42,614 bases of DNA, from positions 1 through 42,614 of the forward strand of contig CAIWKC010000439.1 in assembly GCA_903913145.1 (NCBI GenBank), read 5' to 3'. Below are positions 1-7,211 of the stretch, piece after piece. A program made the translations under genes and the position numbers. How positions within the stretch are numbered: the first letter of the stretch is position 1; each line of letters starts with the position of its first letter. The DNA comes from an uncultured Gallionellaceae bacterium. Lineage in GTDB: Bacteria > Pseudomonadota > Gammaproteobacteria > Burkholderiales > Gallionellaceae. The notes under the pieces are model-generated. The model was not told where the DNA came from, did not search any database, and saw nothing but the letters and a program-made list of their open reading frames with translations.

Positions 1-282
1 GAAAATTCTTATTATGATTTGTAAATCATTCCATTTCAATTTGATCTGGTAGATGTTTTTATTTATCCCGAGCATGTGCCTGCCATTGTAGAAAGCTGCA
101 TAAAAGTGGGAATTAAAAATCTTTGGTTGCAGGATGGCGTAATTCACGAAGAGGCTGCTTTGCTAGCGTTGCAAGCCGGAATTAACGTGGTGATGGATCG
201 TTGTATGGCTCGCGATTATGCCCAGTTGTTCAACACAACGGAACAAGCACGTATAATCTCCCCTGATCAAGCTAACGGTTAA
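1..282 (+). pseudogene. CoA-binding (YccU-like) protein, 3' part with in-frame stop
   Basis: The reading frame ending at 282 matches the C-terminal half of the small YccU-type CoA-binding (Rossmann) family: FDLVDVF, then PEHVPAIV, LWLQ.GVI, EEAA and VVMDRC, in the usual order. The frame stays colinear with the family up to the left edge, where NSYYDL stands where members have a KCYPSL-like stretch. A TAA codon at 22-24 replaces the acidic or small residue expected just before the I-P step. The gene therefore looks like a pseudogene with one nonsense codon, also cut by the window start. A GTG at 76 could start a 68-residue fragment, but that would lack the nucleotide-binding core. It lies 5 bp before dapF and may be transcribed with it. 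A sequencing error at 22-24 is the main alternative. Confidence 0.6.
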
Positions 283-287
283 TCTAC

Positions 288-1118
288 ATGTTGCTTAAAT
301 TTACCAAAATGCATGGCGCTGGAAACGACTTCGTCGTGCTTGACGGGGTTCGCCAGCACATCCATCTCACCCCTGAACAACTGCGATTATTGGCAGATCG
401 TCATTTCGGCGTGGGTTGTGACCAGATTTTATTAGTAGAAAAATCGCTTAATCCGGCGGTGGATTTTCGTTATCGCATTTTTAACGCTGACGGTGGTGAA
501 GTCGAGCAGTGCGGCAATGGTGCGCGCTGTTTTGTACGCTACGTGCATGACCACAAACTAACCACCAAACGCGAGATCGTGGTGGAAACCAAGAGCGGAC
601 TTATTTCACCAAGCCTTAATGATGACGGGCGGGTTACCGTCAATATGGGGACACCGATTTTTGAGCCGGCACGTATTCCATTTGTGGCCGATGGCGAAGC
701 GGTTACTTACTCGATTCAGATTGATACACAGACCATTGAATTCAGCATCGTCTCGATGGGTAATCCTCACGCTGTTCAGATTGTGGACGATGTTGAAGCT
801 GCCCCGGTGAATACTTACGGACCGTTAATCGAACGACATGAAAGTTTCCCCAAACGGGTAAACGCGGGATTCATGCAAATTGTTGATCGTGGCCATATCA
901 AACTTCGAGTGTATGAACGCGGCGCAGGAGAAACCCTGTCTTGCGGCACGGGCGCTTGCGCTGCAGTTGTAGCGGGCATTCGTCGCGGGGTTCTGGATAA
1001 CACAGTGCAAGTCGCTACGCGTGGCGGCACGCTCAGCATTAATTGGGCAGGTAAAGATGCGCCAGTTTTAATGACGGGCCCGGCGATCAGTGTTTTTGAA
1101 GGCGAGATCAATTTATAA
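288..1118 (+). CDS. dapF: diaminopimelate epimerase
   Basis: This 276-aa protein interconverts LL- and meso-diaminopimelate, the penultimate lysine step and the source of meso-DAP for peptidoglycan, without a cofactor, in the cytoplasm. Family hallmarks are visible: HGAGNDF near residue 9, the first catalytic cysteine in EQCGNGARC (Cys75) and the second in LSCGTGACA (Cys219). The length is normal. The ATG at 288 follows the preceding stop by 5 bp and has no clear Shine-Dalgarno, so translation may be coupled to the upstream frame. The order dapF, DUF484, xerC is the usual one in beta- and gammaproteobacteria. Identification is firm. Confidence 0.97.
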   Translation: MLLKFTKMHGAGNDFVVLDGVRQHIHLTPEQLRLLADRHFGVGCDQILLVEKSLNPAVDFRYRIFNADGGEVEQCGNGARCFVRYVHDHKLTTKREIVVETKSGLISPSLNDDGRVTVNMGTPIFEPARIPFVADGEAVTYSIQIDTQTIEFSIVSMGNPHAVQIVDDVEAAPVNTYGPLIERHESFPKRVNAGFMQIVDRGHIKLRVYERGAGETLSCGTGACAAVVAGIRRGVLDNTVQVATRGGTLSINWAGKDAPVLMTGPAISVFEGEINL

Positions 1119-1127
1119 AAGGCATCC

Positions 1128-1748
1128 ATGAAAGCAGAAGACGTCGCAGAATATTTACAAAATACCCCGGCTTTTTTTGAGACCTACGCTCAAATGTTGT
1201 CGGAAATTGTCATTCCCCATCCTTACGGGGGTCGCACAATTTCTTTGAGCGAGCGGCAAATGCTCACTTTGCGCGAGAAGGCGAAAGATTTAGAGAAGAA
1301 GTTACAAGAATTGATAGAGTTTGCCAAAGAGAACGATGCACTTCAAAACAAGCTGCATCTGTTCACGGTTGCTTTGTTCAATGCACATGACTTGCTCAGT
1401 TTGCAGAACACCACGGTTAAAAACCTGCGTGCAATATTCAACGTTCCGCATGCTGCAATTCATCTATGGAAAGAAAATCCACCCAGCGTCGAATTATTGG
1501 CCTTTGCCGATCAACATGCCCAACCTGTCTGTTTACATCATGCGGTATTCGATACTGCAAAATGGTTCGGCGAAGCGGCAGACCATCTGCGCTCATTTGC
1601 CTACATGCCTTTGCGTGCAAATAATCAAACTATCGGGATGCTCATCATTTCCAGCGAAGATGCACAGCGTTTTTACCCCGGGATGGGTACGATTATATTA
1701 CAGCGAATCGCTGAAATCGTCAGCGCGGCATTGATTCAACACCTGTAA
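1128..1748 (+). CDS. DUF484 family protein
   Basis: This 206-aa protein belongs to DUF484, recognised from its N-terminus (EDVAEYLQNTPAFF, then PHPYGGRTISLSERQ), a charged coiled-coil-like stretch around residues 45-75 and a GAF-like C-terminal half. Its biochemical role is not established. In proteobacteria it sits between dapF and xerC, as here, and is probably a soluble regulatory or ligand-sensing protein. The stop codon overlaps the xerC start by one base (TAATG), so the two are co-translated. No enzymatic motif is visible. Confidence 0.9.
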   Translation: MKAEDVAEYLQNTPAFFETYAQMLSEIVIPHPYGGRTISLSERQMLTLREKAKDLEKKLQELIEFAKENDALQNKLHLFTVALFNAHDLLSLQNTTVKNLRAIFNVPHAAIHLWKENPPSVELLAFADQHAQPVCLHHAVFDTAKWFGEAADHLRSFAYMPLRANNQTIGMLIISSEDAQRFYPGMGTIILQRIAEIVSAALIQHL

Positions 1749-2650
1749 TGAACGATTCACTTGCACTTGACCCAGTCACTTTGCAAGGCTTCCTCGCTTA
1801 TCTGAATAATGAGCGCAACTATTCGCCACTTACCGCCGAAAACTATGCCCGTGATATTCGCCGGTTAATTGCATTAGCCGGAACAACGCCACTACCCGAT
1901 CTGAAAAGCCACCATATTCGTCGCTATATTGCACAGTTGCACAGTAACGGATTGGGTGGACGTTCACTGGCTCGGGTTTTGTCTGCCTGGCGCGGTTTTT
2001 ATTCTTACCTGATGCGTGACCACCTTTGCCAAAGCAATCCCTGTGTCGGATTACGTGCGCCCAAATCACCCAAGACTTTGCCGCATGCGCTTTCACCGGA
2101 CGAAGCAGTTAAGCTGGTTGAAATGCAGGTCATCACCCCGTTGGATATACGGGACAAAGCGATGTTCGAATTGCTGTACTCCTCAGGATTGCGTTTGGCT
2201 GAATTAGTGAACTTGGACCCGATCGACATGGATTTTGCCGATGCCTCGGTGCGCGTCACAGGCAAAGGCAACAAAACTCGAATTGTGCCACTGGGTAGCC
2301 ATGCTATCACTGCGTTAAAAGCATGGCTGGAAGTTCGCGATCCGATTGCCAAACCGGGCGAAGATGCGTTGTTTGTTGGCAAGAATGGCTCTCGCATCTC
2401 ACACCGCACGGTTCAACTGCAACTGCGACAATGGGGTATCAAGCAAGGCATTGCCAGCGGCGTGCATCCACATTTGCTGCGCCACTCCTTCGCTACCCAT
2501 GTGCTGCAATCTTCCGGCGACCTGCGCGCCGTCCAAGAAATGCTGGGCCATGCCAGCATTTCCACTACTCAAGTTTATACTCATCTCGATTTTCAATACC
2601 TCGCCAAAATTTACGATGGCGCGCATCCGCGTGCCAAGAGAAAACCATGA
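1748..2650 (+). CDS. xerC: tyrosine recombinase XerC
   Basis: This 300-aa recombinase acts with XerD at the dif site to resolve chromosome dimers at division. An N-terminal SAM-like core-binding domain covers about residues 10-95 and the catalytic domain about 110-295. All catalytic residues are present: Arg149 (SSGLRL), Lys173 (GKGNK), His242 and Arg245 (HLLRH), His268 (LGHAS) and the nucleophile Tyr277 (QVYTH). These positions match E. coli XerC within two residues. XerC is favoured over XerD by the dapF-DUF484 context. The ATG overlaps the previous stop by one base, and the 3' end overlaps the next start by four (ATGA). Confidence 0.95.
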   Translation: MNDSLALDPVTLQGFLAYLNNERNYSPLTAENYARDIRRLIALAGTTPLPDLKSHHIRRYIAQLHSNGLGGRSLARVLSAWRGFYSYLMRDHLCQSNPCVGLRAPKSPKTLPHALSPDEAVKLVEMQVITPLDIRDKAMFELLYSSGLRLAELVNLDPIDMDFADASVRVTGKGNKTRIVPLGSHAITALKAWLEVRDPIAKPGEDALFVGKNGSRISHRTVQLQLRQWGIKQGIASGVHPHLLRHSFATHVLQSSGDLRAVQEMLGHASISTTQVYTHLDFQYLAKIYDGAHPRAKRKP

Positions 2651-4011
2651 CCAGTTCCAAAACCAAGTCGCATTCCACGCCACATCGCCATTCACAAGGC
2701 GGAAAAGATTTTCGCCGGCGGGTAAATAATAAATTTCAGGCTGTTGACACTCCCGTTCCACATGGTTCTCCGCGCATCGGTGCCGCCTCCGGTCAACCTG
2801 CTCTTATTTTAAAAGCGGGCCGCGAAAAATCTTTGCAACGCCGCCATCCATGGATATTCTCCGGCGCGGTTGAGAGCATTGATGGCGCACCTGCCAGCGG
2901 CGACACTGTGCCAGTTCGTGATGCCGAGGGCCATTTTCTGGCGTGGGCAGCATACAATGCCGATTCGCAGATCACTGCACGCGTGTGGTCGTGGGACGAA
3001 AATGAAATCATCGATGCGGCTTTTTTCCACAAAAGAATTACCAATGCACTAAACACTCGTTCAACAAAGCAGTTTCCTCTCCCTCCGGGGGAGGGTTGGG
3101 GAGTGGGAAAACCCGGCAACGGCTCTCGCATCATTCATGCAGAATCCGATGGTCTACCGGGCCTCATCGTAGATCAGTACGGTTCAGTAATAGTTATGCA
3201 ACTGGGCAGTGCGGGCCCCGAACGTTGGCGTGAAACCCTGGCCGATATTTTGCAAGAATTATGTTCGCCAGTTTGCATTTACGAACGTTCCGATTCCGAT
3301 GGACGCGAACTAGAGGGATTGTCTCCTCGTGCCGGTGTGTTGCGTGGCGCGTTGCCAGATCAGGTTGAAGTCCTCGAACATGGTCTGCGCTTTACAGTGG
3401 ATGTGGCTGCCGGCCAAAAGACAGGCTTTTATCTTGACCAGTGCGACAACAGAGCTTTAACAGGCACGCTGTCACAAGATAAAGATGTACTGAACTGTTT
3501 TTGCTATACCGGCGGCTTTTCACTCTATGCTTTACGCGGTGGCGCCAAATCTGTACTCTCGATTGACTCGTCCAGAGAAGCACTTCAAATCGCCCGGCAC
3601 AATGTGGAAATAAACGTCCTCGACTCTTCTCGCACAGAATGGCAATGCGCCGATGTGTTCGAAGCTCTGCGCAAACTGCGCGATCAGAACCGCAAATTTG
3701 ATCTCATCATACTTGATCCCCCCAAGTTTGCGCCTACCGCAGCCTTTGCTGAAAAAGCTGCTCGAGCATACAAAGATATTAATCTGCTCGGATTCAAGTT
3801 GCTCAAGCCTGGAGGTTTGCTATTTACTTATTCCTGCTCTGGCGGAATCAGTGACGATTTATTTCAAAAAATAGTTGCCGGTGCTGCGCTTGATGCCGGA
3901 GTGACTGGCCAGATTATCAAGAAATTACATGCTGCGGCAGATCATCCTGTGCTACTTAGTTTTCCTGAGGGAGCCTATTTAAAAGGATTGGTATTACGTG
4001 TGGGGATGTAG
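2647..4011 (+). CDS. rlmI: 23S rRNA (cytosine-5)-methyltransferase, RlmI-like
   Basis: A class I SAM-dependent RNA methyltransferase matching RlmI, which makes m5C1962 in 23S rRNA. From the ATG at 2647 it has 454 residues: a basic Ser/His-rich extension (1-50), a PUA-type RNA-binding domain (about 52-130) containing RRHPWIFSGA, then the Rossmann domain with QKTGFYLDQ, LNCFCYTGGFS, DPPKF and the catalytic-type TYSCSGG. It is longer than E. coli RlmI (about 396) because of the extension and an insertion at residues 141-160 (FPLPPGEGWG) encoded by a palindromic repeat. Open frame extends upstream into xerC, but the ATGA overlap with the xerC stop marks the start. Specificity for C1962 is inferred from similarity. 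Confidence 0.88.
   Translation: MTSSKTKSHSTPHRHSQGGKDFRRRVNNKFQAVDTPVPHGSPRIGAASGQPALILKAGREKSLQRRHPWIFSGAVESIDGAPASGDTVPVRDAEGHFLAWAAYNADSQITARVWSWDENEIIDAAFFHKRITNALNTRSTKQFPLPPGEGWGVGKPGNGSRIIHAESDGLPGLIVDQYGSVIVMQLGSAGPERWRETLADILQELCSPVCIYERSDSDGRELEGLSPRAGVLRGALPDQVEVLEHGLRFTVDVAAGQKTGFYLDQCDNRALTGTLSQDKDVLNCFCYTGGFSLYALRGGAKSVLSIDSSREALQIARHNVEINVLDSSRTEWQCADVFEALRKLRDQNRKFDLIILDPPKFAPTAAFAEKAARAYKDINLLGFKLLKPGGLLFTYSCSGGISDDLFQKIVAGAALDAGVTGQIIKKLHAAADHPVLLSFPEGAYLKGLVLRVGM
3073..3110 (+). repeat. palindromic repeat inserted in frame (LPPGEGWG type)
   Basis: A GC-rich imperfect palindrome lies inside the rlmI-like gene. The left arm (tttcctctccctcc) pairs with the right arm (ggagggttggggagtgggaaa, with bulges) around a G-rich centre. 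It is read in frame as FPLPPGEGWGVGK, at a place where RlmI has only a short surface linker between the PUA and catalytic parts. The sequence resembles the dispersed c-t-c-c-c-c / g-g-g-g-a-g palindromes common in proteobacterial genomes, some of which insert within genes. Its copy number in this genome cannot be seen from one window. Confidence 0.7.
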
Positions 4012-4118
4012 TTTGGATGAGCGATTATTTCGCATTTATACAGTCTTTTTCCGCGGGGGAGTAACGGATTTTCTGTTTATTGGAAAATCTTGGTTGAGTG
4101 CTTCACAACGTCTTTAAG

Positions 4119-4236
4119 CCAAATTGTCCGGTACAAAAACGCCTTTGTAAGAGGCCGATTCATTGGGCGAAATAGGCCGCCATCGCCCGAAGAATCGGCC
4201 TCCTTCAAAGAGCGCACGGCCTAATGGACAATCTGG
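4119..4236. repeat. REP-like long inverted repeat, 118 bp
   Basis: A nested inverted repeat fills most of the gap between the convergent rlmI-like and DUF1304 genes. The outer arms are CCA-n-ATTGTCC (4119-4129) and GGACAAT-n-TGG (4226-4236). The inner perfect arms are GAGGCCGATTC (4151-4161) and GAATCGGCCTC (4192-4202), followed by GGGCGA/TCGCCC and a loop containing ggccgcc. The tract between outer and inner arms also pairs imperfectly. This is the architecture of REP or MITE-like elements. There is no T-run, so a simple intrinsic terminator is less likely, although it could stop convergent transcription. Confidence 0.75.
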
Positions 4237-4244
4237 GTTTAATA

Positions 4245-4595
4245 TTACATTAGCTCAATCAGAAAAAATGCTACCAAGGCTGGCATGGCTTGTATCCAAA
4301 GTATTTTTTTGCTTGCCGTCACAGCCCCATAAAGACCCGCGATAATGACGCAAATCAGGAAAAATATTTGCACGTGAATTTCACCTGTAAATAATCCCCA
4401 CAATAAACCTGCTGCCAGAAAGCCGTTATACAAACCCTGATTTGCCGCGAGCACTTTGCTGGCAGCGGCAAATTCTTTACTGATCCCAAATGCCCTCAGA
4501 CCCGCAGGTTTTTCCCACAGGAACATTTCGAGTACGAGAATATAGATGTGAATCAGGGCAACGACCGCTACTGCGATATTGGGAAACGAGCTCAT
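4245..4595 (-). CDS. DUF1304 family membrane protein
   Basis: This 116-aa integral membrane protein has about four hydrophobic segments and the DUF1304 pattern: an N-terminal HIYILVLEMFLW, a central AANQGLYNGFLAAGL with conserved NQG-YN, and a C-terminal segment ending in a polar tail. The function of the family is not known. It lies 30 bp downstream of the unknown 131-aa gene and converges on the REP-like element, which may bound its transcript. The ATG at 4595 gives the usual family length. Confidence 0.85.
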   Translation of the reverse strand: MSSFPNIAVAVVALIHIYILVLEMFLWEKPAGLRAFGISKEFAAASKVLAANQGLYNGFLAAGLLWGLFTGEIHVQIFFLICVIIAGLYGAVTASKKILWIQAMPALVAFFLIELM

Positions 4596-4625
4596 TCTTA
4601 TTGAATTGTCTGGTAGCGGGCGGGC

Positions 4626-5021
4626 TTATTCAGCACTCACGTCCTGCAACAATTTTTCTGCTGTTTCTGCAAGCAGTGCAACATCAAGTGTTCCGATGCA
4701 TTGCTCGGCTGCATTTATTCCGTCGAGCACCGTTATGCGCTGTTCTTCGGGAATTTCCCATACATTGGTTTCATCCCCTTTTTTGCGAACCTGCTGCAGG
4801 ACTCCGATCGCGGCATCGAGCAGTTCAATCGCATTTAGTATTTTTGTTTCGTGAGTGACCAATGCGGTGCGCACGACGGAAATAGCTGCCGCCAAACGGC
4901 CAAAGGCAGTGACATTGAATCTCCCGAGACAAGCTGCCTGGTAGGATGTGTGCATATCCATTGCATAAATATCTTTAAGCCCTTGTGTAACGGGGACGCG
5001 CAATAAGTTTCGTTTTTTCAT
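4626..5021 (-). CDS. uncharacterised 131-aa protein
   Basis: I do not recognise this protein. It has a basic N-terminus (MKKRNLLRVP), no signal peptide or membrane segment, and looks almost wholly alpha-helical, with an Ala/Leu/Val-rich central part (about residues 30-95) and an acidic C-terminus. It contains two separate cysteines (about positions 31 and 108) and no metal motif. A GAG about 10 bases before the ATG is the only candidate ribosome site. It lies 28 bp downstream of rlpA in the same direction and so may be the distal part of the mre operon. The length and normal-looking composition support a real gene. Confidence 0.7.
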   Translation of the reverse strand: MKKRNLLRVPVTQGLKDIYAMDMHTSYQAACLGRFNVTAFGRLAAAISVVRTALVTHETKILNAIELLDAAIGVLQQVRKKGDETNVWEIPEEQRITVLDGINAAEQCIGTLDVALLAETAEKLLQDVSAE

Positions 5022-5049
5022 ATCGGTGCTCTATTTAATTATGCAGCAA

Positions 5050-6081
5050 TCAACGCACGCTTACAAAAGGTTTGAACCCGAGTCGCACTTTCAATTTTTC
5101 ACTGGCTGCGCGAGCTTCGTCAGCCGTGGCATACGGCCCCAGATGCACTCTTTCCAGACCGTCTTTTTGATACAAACTTAGCGTTTTTCCAACGTCACCC
5201 AGCGTTGATTGCATTTTAGCCAAAAAGCTTTCTGCGCCCTGTGATGATTTGAAGGCACCCAGTTGCAGATATACATTACCTGCTACCGGCGGCGTTTCTT
5301 TTGTCGCAGTAGCCAGTGCTGGTTTTTGTATTTCCGGCACGACCACAACGGGTGGTGCCGGATCTGCAGATAGGGTGGCTGAAATAATCGGAGTGGAAGT
5401 CACCACTGCCGGAGTCAACGATTCAGAGTCATCGACTGCAATGCTTTCTACCAAGACCTCGGCACTACCATTATTTATAATGCCCAGTTTATATGCTGCA
5501 GTATAAGACAGATCAATGATGCGGTCATGGAGGAAAGGGCCCCGGTCATTCACTCGCACAATCACGGACTTTTTTGTAGCAAGATTGGTGATACGCGCGT
5601 AACTTGGTATTGGCAGGACTGGGTGTGCAGCTGTCATGCCGTACATATCATAAACCTCGCCGATAGAGGTGCGTTGGCCATGAAATTTTTTCCCATACCA
5701 GGACGCAATACCCATTTCTTTATAGTTGCCGGGCGCTTCAAGAGGCGTATAAGTTTTACCCAAAGCAGTGTATTGACGATTAGCATAACGATGCAGTGGC
5801 TCAGCCTTGGGAATGGCATCTGGGACTTCATTCAAATTTGCAGGTGCTTCAGCTCCGGGGCCGTCACCGGCAAGATAGCCGCCACTGGTTGGTTCGGGAC
5901 TTGTCGTTGCGGGAACAGTGGATTTAGTCTCCGCTTTGGGCTCACTCAAAGTTTGGAGGGTATTGCTTGGTCCTGCTGGCAGTTCTACTACTGGCGCCGG
6001 CTTTGCGTGTTGCACCGGTACCCCGGAACACGCAGCCAAGGTTGCCGTGACGAGTATCAGCAAAGTGATTTGCCTGTTCAT
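5050..6081 (-). CDS. rlpA: septal ring lytic transglycosylase RlpA family lipoprotein
   Basis: This 343-aa lipoprotein acts on peptidoglycan, and family members cleave denuded glycan strands at the septum or periphery. A signal peptide ends in a lipobox (LAAC, Cys18), predicting an outer-membrane lipoprotein. A Pro/Ala/Thr-rich linker follows. The double-psi beta-barrel domain (about 122-205) has ASWYG, FHGQRT, AAHPVLP and the catalytic-type RVNDRGPF. A second linker and a C-terminal SPOR domain (about 268-343) that binds glycan complete it. It lies 11 bp downstream of rodA in the elongasome operon, the usual position. Confidence 0.93.
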   Translation of the reverse strand: MNRQITLLILVTATLAACSGVPVQHAKPAPVVELPAGPSNTLQTLSEPKAETKSTVPATTSPEPTSGGYLAGDGPGAEAPANLNEVPDAIPKAEPLHRYANRQYTALGKTYTPLEAPGNYKEMGIASWYGKKFHGQRTSIGEVYDMYGMTAAHPVLPIPSYARITNLATKKSVIVRVNDRGPFLHDRIIDLSYTAAYKLGIINNGSAEVLVESIAVDDSESLTPAVVTSTPIISATLSADPAPPVVVVPEIQKPALATATKETPPVAGNVYLQLGAFKSSQGAESFLAKMQSTLGDVGKTLSLYQKDGLERVHLGPYATADEARAASEKLKVRLGFKPFVSVR

Positions 6082-6092
6082 CGTGTAACTCC

Positions 6093-7193
6093 TTATGTTT
6101 TTACCAACTGTTTGTGAGTGTGAATACTCATCAGCATACCAAATCCCAGCAATAAAGTGAGCATGGAAGTCCCACCATAACTGACCAGTGGCAATGGCAC
6201 CCCAACCACAGGCAAGATGCCGCTGACCATACCCATATTAACAAATGCATAGGTAAAAAAAGTAAGCGTAATGCTACCAGCCATCAAGCGCGTAAAATAA
6301 GTTGATGCGTTAGCGGTAATAACAAAGCCACGGCCGATTACAAAAATATACATGCTCAGCAATATGATATTCCCCAGAAATCCGAATTCCTCGGAATAGA
6401 CGGCAAAGATGAAATCGGTGGTACGCTCGGGTAAAAAATCCAAATGTGTTTGTGTCCCGTTCAAATAACCTTTGCCCAGGATTCCGCCTGAACCCACTGC
6501 TATCATGCCCTGAATGGTGTGATAGCCCTTACCCAAAGCATCTTGGGAGGGATCTAATAACATGAGCACCCTGTGGCGCTGATAGTCGTGCAGTGATGAC
6601 CACACGAAGGGTGCACTGGCAGCTGCGACCACACCCATTCCTAATATGATGCGCCAACTCAGCCCGGCCAGAAATAAAACGAAGAAACCACTGGCACCGA
6701 TCAATACCGAGGTGCCCAAGTCAGGCTGGCGGGTAATCAAGGCAACCGGGATAAGCAATAACAATGCAGCAATAAAATAATTTTTCAGTGTGAGCGTGGC
6801 TTCGTGTTTTTCAAAATACCAAGCCATCATTAAAGGCACGGCGATTTTCATCAACTCGGAAGGTTGAATGGTCGCGATACCGATGTTTAGCCAGCGACGC
6901 GCACCATGACTGATTTCCCCGAACAACGCCACACATACCAGCAACACCAGTCCCAAAATATAGATTGGTACGGCACTGCGCATTAAATAGTGCAACGGCA
7001 TATTGGCGACGACCCACATTGCGGCAAAGGCAATCAGAATATTGGTAAACTGTCCCAAGACTCGCATCCAGTTGCCATCACTGGCGGTATAAAGCAGTAT
7101 CAGGCTTACCAGCATCAGCAATCCGATGGCCATCAGTAAAACAGGGTCAAGATGAGCCATAAAACGACGCTGTATTTGCTTGGTATCAATCAC
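6093..7193 (-). CDS. rodA: peptidoglycan glycosyltransferase RodA (SEDS)
   Basis: This 366-aa SEDS-family polymerase builds glycan strands from lipid II during rod elongation in partnership with PBP2. About ten membrane spans are visible. SEDS signatures include the LGTSVL segment with preceding RQPDLG (catalytic-type Asp) and the C-terminal GVPLPLVSYGGTSM motif. The start is a GTG at 7193 (V-I-D-T-K), with GAGAG upstream, placed 18 bp after the mrdA stop. The length matches RodA rather than FtsW, and its neighbour is the PBP2 gene. Confidence 0.96.
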   Translation of the reverse strand: MIDTKQIQRRFMAHLDPVLLMAIGLLMLVSLILLYTASDGNWMRVLGQFTNILIAFAAMWVVANMPLHYLMRSAVPIYILGLVLLVCVALFGEISHGARRWLNIGIATIQPSELMKIAVPLMMAWYFEKHEATLTLKNYFIAALLLLIPVALITRQPDLGTSVLIGASGFFVLFLAGLSWRIILGMGVVAAASAPFVWSSLHDYQRHRVLMLLDPSQDALGKGYHTIQGMIAVGSGGILGKGYLNGTQTHLDFLPERTTDFIFAVYSEEFGFLGNIILLSMYIFVIGRGFVITANASTYFTRLMAGSITLTFFTYAFVNMGMVSGILPVVGVPLPLVSYGGTSMLTLLLGFGMLMSIHTHKQLVKT

Positions 7194-7211
7194 GCGAACT
7201 CTCGCAAACTG

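Noticed and set aside
2323-2646. Long in-frame N-terminal extension of the rlmI-like gene into xerC
   Set aside because: The ATG at 2647 overlaps the xerC stop as ATGA and the extension has no similarity to the family, so the upstream open frame is chance.
1748-2650. xerC as a mobile-element integrase
   Set aside because: Context dapF-DUF484-xerC, family length and catalytic spacing match the chromosomal dimer-resolution recombinase; no attachment sites or cargo were seen.
4119-4236. Integron attC site
   Set aside because: The dyad is long and nested, but no RYYYAAC/GTTRRRY core sites or cassette array are present.
5527-6117. 196-aa plus-strand frame opposite rlpA
   Set aside because: It lies antisense to a clear RlpA protein, has no recognisable motif and an atypical composition; a shadow frame.
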